A stretch of DNA of 6,299 bases, taken from the NCBI GenBank assembly GCA_030613505.1, contig JAUWLW010000079.1:1-6299 (forward strand). Direction: 5' to 3'. Below, in pieces: positions 5,553 through 6,299 of this stretch; positions within the stretch are counted from its first letter, which is position 1; the number at the start of each line of letters is the position of its first letter. The DNA is from Candidatus Zixiibacteriota bacterium (lineage in GTDB: Bacteria > RBG-13-66-14 > B26-G2 > WVWN01). A program made the translations under genes and the position numbers. The notes below the pieces were generated by a model. It was given only the letters and a program-made list of their open reading frames with translations, did not search any database and was not told the origin of the DNA.

Positions 5553-5785
5553 TCGCCCCTATTCAGGGGGTATTCAAGGGGTTTCCTCGTTTCTAAAGTG
5601 TTCAAGGGGTTTCCGCTAATCAAAAAACGCTTATGCTTGCGCGTTTTACTCTCGCCGCGTCTTTTTTCCCGCGAGCGCTTCTTCGTAAGCGCGTTTATAT
5701 TCTCGGCCGTAGGCGTCCAGTCCGCGTAAATCACGTTGCCCACGCGGTCCGCCGCGTAGAACCGTTTGATGTCCTCCACGGCCAA
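5543..5785 (-). CDS. Hypothetical protein (about 78-80 aa)
   Basis: The frame starts at TTG 5785 or, more simply, GTG 5779 (then beginning MEDIKRFYAADRVGNVIYAD) and ends at TAG 5543-5545. A stop 6 codons upstream of 5785 limits the start. Residues up to about 50 use G/C-rich third positions and look genuinely coding, ending in a Lys/Arg-rich stretch (KKRSREKRRGESKTRKHK). The last 27 or so residues are AT-richer and are encoded by a 14-bp direct repeat, so the C-terminus may be a later addition. Start signals are weak. The protein is basic, with no membrane segment or signal peptide. It has no family I recognise, and its downstream partner is the 38-aa frame it overlaps. Confidence 0.5.
   Translation of the reverse strand: MAVEDIKRFYAADRVGNVIYADWTPTAENINALTKKRSREKRRGESKTRKHKRFLISGNPLNTLETRKPLEYPLNRGDWR
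5573..5614. repeat. Two 14-bp direct repeats 28 bp apart
   Basis: TTCAAGGGGTTTCC occurs at 5573-5586 and again at 5601-5614, separated by 14 bp. A partial third match, TTCAGGGGG, lies at 5562-5570. The neighbouring CCCC-TATTCA-GGGG (5557-5570 region) can form a small hairpin. The repeats fall inside the 3' end of the 5543-5785 frame. Two copies are too few, and too close, for a CRISPR array. Confidence 0.7.
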
Positions 5786-5837
5786 CCGTATGGTCTTTTA
5801 GGCCCATAGCCGCACAGTCCCTTGTGTTGTTATGCCG

Positions 5838-6299
5838 TTATTTTTTACGTTTATCCTTCTCCGCCTTAATAACTTCCCACGCTTCGACGAGCGCCCGCCC
5901 GGCGTCGGACGCCGTGGCCGTGGCCTCGACGACGGTTGCCGCCGGTGCGCCAACGTCGCGCACGTAGCTACGGCAGATAATACCGAAAATATCTGCCGTA
6001 AGCACGGTCCCTAATTGTGACTCAAGGCCGCGGAAAAACGCGCTGAAGTGTATCCCGAACTCCGTTACCACGTCTTCGCGCGATATATACCCCTCGCGGC
6101 GTCGCCGCTCGCGCGTCTCGATTAACTTGCGGAGCCGCTCGATGCTTATACTCTGTTGAACGCTCGCCCGGTAAATCAGCGCCGCGATGCGTTCGCCGCG
6201 CCGGAGCTTCCGCAGGAACGTCTTATGCTCGTCGGTTAGCCCTTCCTTCGTGTCGAACGTTTCCGGGTATTCCTCGGACGTTACGAGCGCAACGAGTTC
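5838..6299 (-). CDS. Hypothetical protein, C-terminal part (partial at right edge), possibly phage-related
   Basis: One minus-strand frame is open from the right edge to TAA 5838-5840, giving 153 residues with no start in the window. It begins ELVALVTSEEYPETFDTKEG. It continues through a basic helix (RLRKLIETRERRRREGYIS near 60-80), a segment with REDVVTEFGIHFSAFFRGLE (about 79-98) and an Ala-rich helix, and ends in EKDKRKK. The order of a charged helix, a ...S-RE-D/E-V turn and a long helix with an LG...L pattern loosely recalls the C-terminal part of Nu1-like phage small terminase subunits. That is an impression, not an identification. A GTG at 6071 could be misread as a start, but the coding signal clearly continues upstream. 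A 52-nt gap separates it from the next frame. Confidence 0.7.
   Translation of the reverse strand, partial: ELVALVTSEEYPETFDTKEGLTDEHKTFLRKLRRGERIAALIYRASVQQSISIERLRKLIETRERRRREGYISREDVVTEFGIHFSAFFRGLESQLGTVLTADIFGIICRSYVRDVGAPAATVVEATATASDAGRALVEAWEVIKAEKDKRKK

Noticed and set aside
5573-5614. CRISPR array or copy-number switch at the 14-bp repeats
   Set aside because: There are only two copies with a 14-bp gap and no arms like CRISPR repeats. I tested whether one more 28-bp unit would fuse the two small frames: the frame count works, but the added unit puts a TGA in frame, so a simple phase switch is not supported.
5650-5805. Alternative minus-strand frame starting at the ATG in GGCTATGGGCC
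   Set aside because: It gives about 50 residues ending in a Lys/Arg-rich tail, but its codon third positions are less gene-like than the overlapping frame that starts at 5779-5785.
5786-5837. TATGG...CCATA inverted repeat as a terminator of the right-hand gene
   Set aside because: The stem is only 5 bp with a 10-nt loop and no T tract follows, so it cannot be called a terminator.

Overview
The window appears to be an accessory locus in a GC-rich bacterium whose lineage I cannot name. Coding stretches favour G/C at the third codon position, with ATA and GTA still used freely. All supported genes lie on the minus strand, so the biological reading order runs from position 6299 down to 1.

Layout in reading order. 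(1) 5838-6299: the C-terminal 153 codons of a helical protein that enters from the right edge; it may be phage-related, but I do not recognise it. (2) 5436-5785: two small overlapping reading frames of unknown function, the first carrying a 14-bp direct repeat near its 3' end. (3) 5202-5390: a leader for the restriction-modification operon, with a near-consensus sigma70-type promoter (TTGACT, 17 bp, TACAAT), then a GTAA-loop hairpin with a T6 tract about 70 nt downstream, and a 46-codon frame ending just before hsdM. (4) 2781-5201: hsdM, a long (806 aa) Type I DNA methyltransferase subunit. (5) 1994-2791: hsdS, overlapping hsdM by 11 nt and cut off inside its second target recognition domain. 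(6) 758-2039: a complete IS3-family element (orfA plus orfB, near-perfect 12-13 bp terminal inverted repeats) that caused the truncation. (7) 571-757: a short gene remnant, possibly from an S subunit. (8) 1-554: the N-terminal half of an asparagine-synthetase (AsnB) family protein that runs off the left edge.

How the parts fit. HsdM and HsdS form the modification core of a Type I system: two M and one S subunit methylate adenine at a bipartite site that the two TRDs of S define. No hsdR lies in the window. The IS leaves an S protein of TRD1, the central helices and about 35 residues of TRD2, with 15 residues and the stop codon supplied by the IS. This resembles known half-S proteins that work as dimers, so a changed specificity is possible. 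The IS lacks a matching target duplication and the missing 3' part of hsdS is not recognisable intact on its other side, which suggests a deletion next to the IS.

The points most worth a second look are the half-HsdS, the promoter-terminator leader in front of hsdM, and the AsnB-like protein whose glutaminase nucleophile (Cys to Ser) and oxyanion-hole Asn (to Asp) are both replaced. I found no tRNA, rRNA or CRISPR array.
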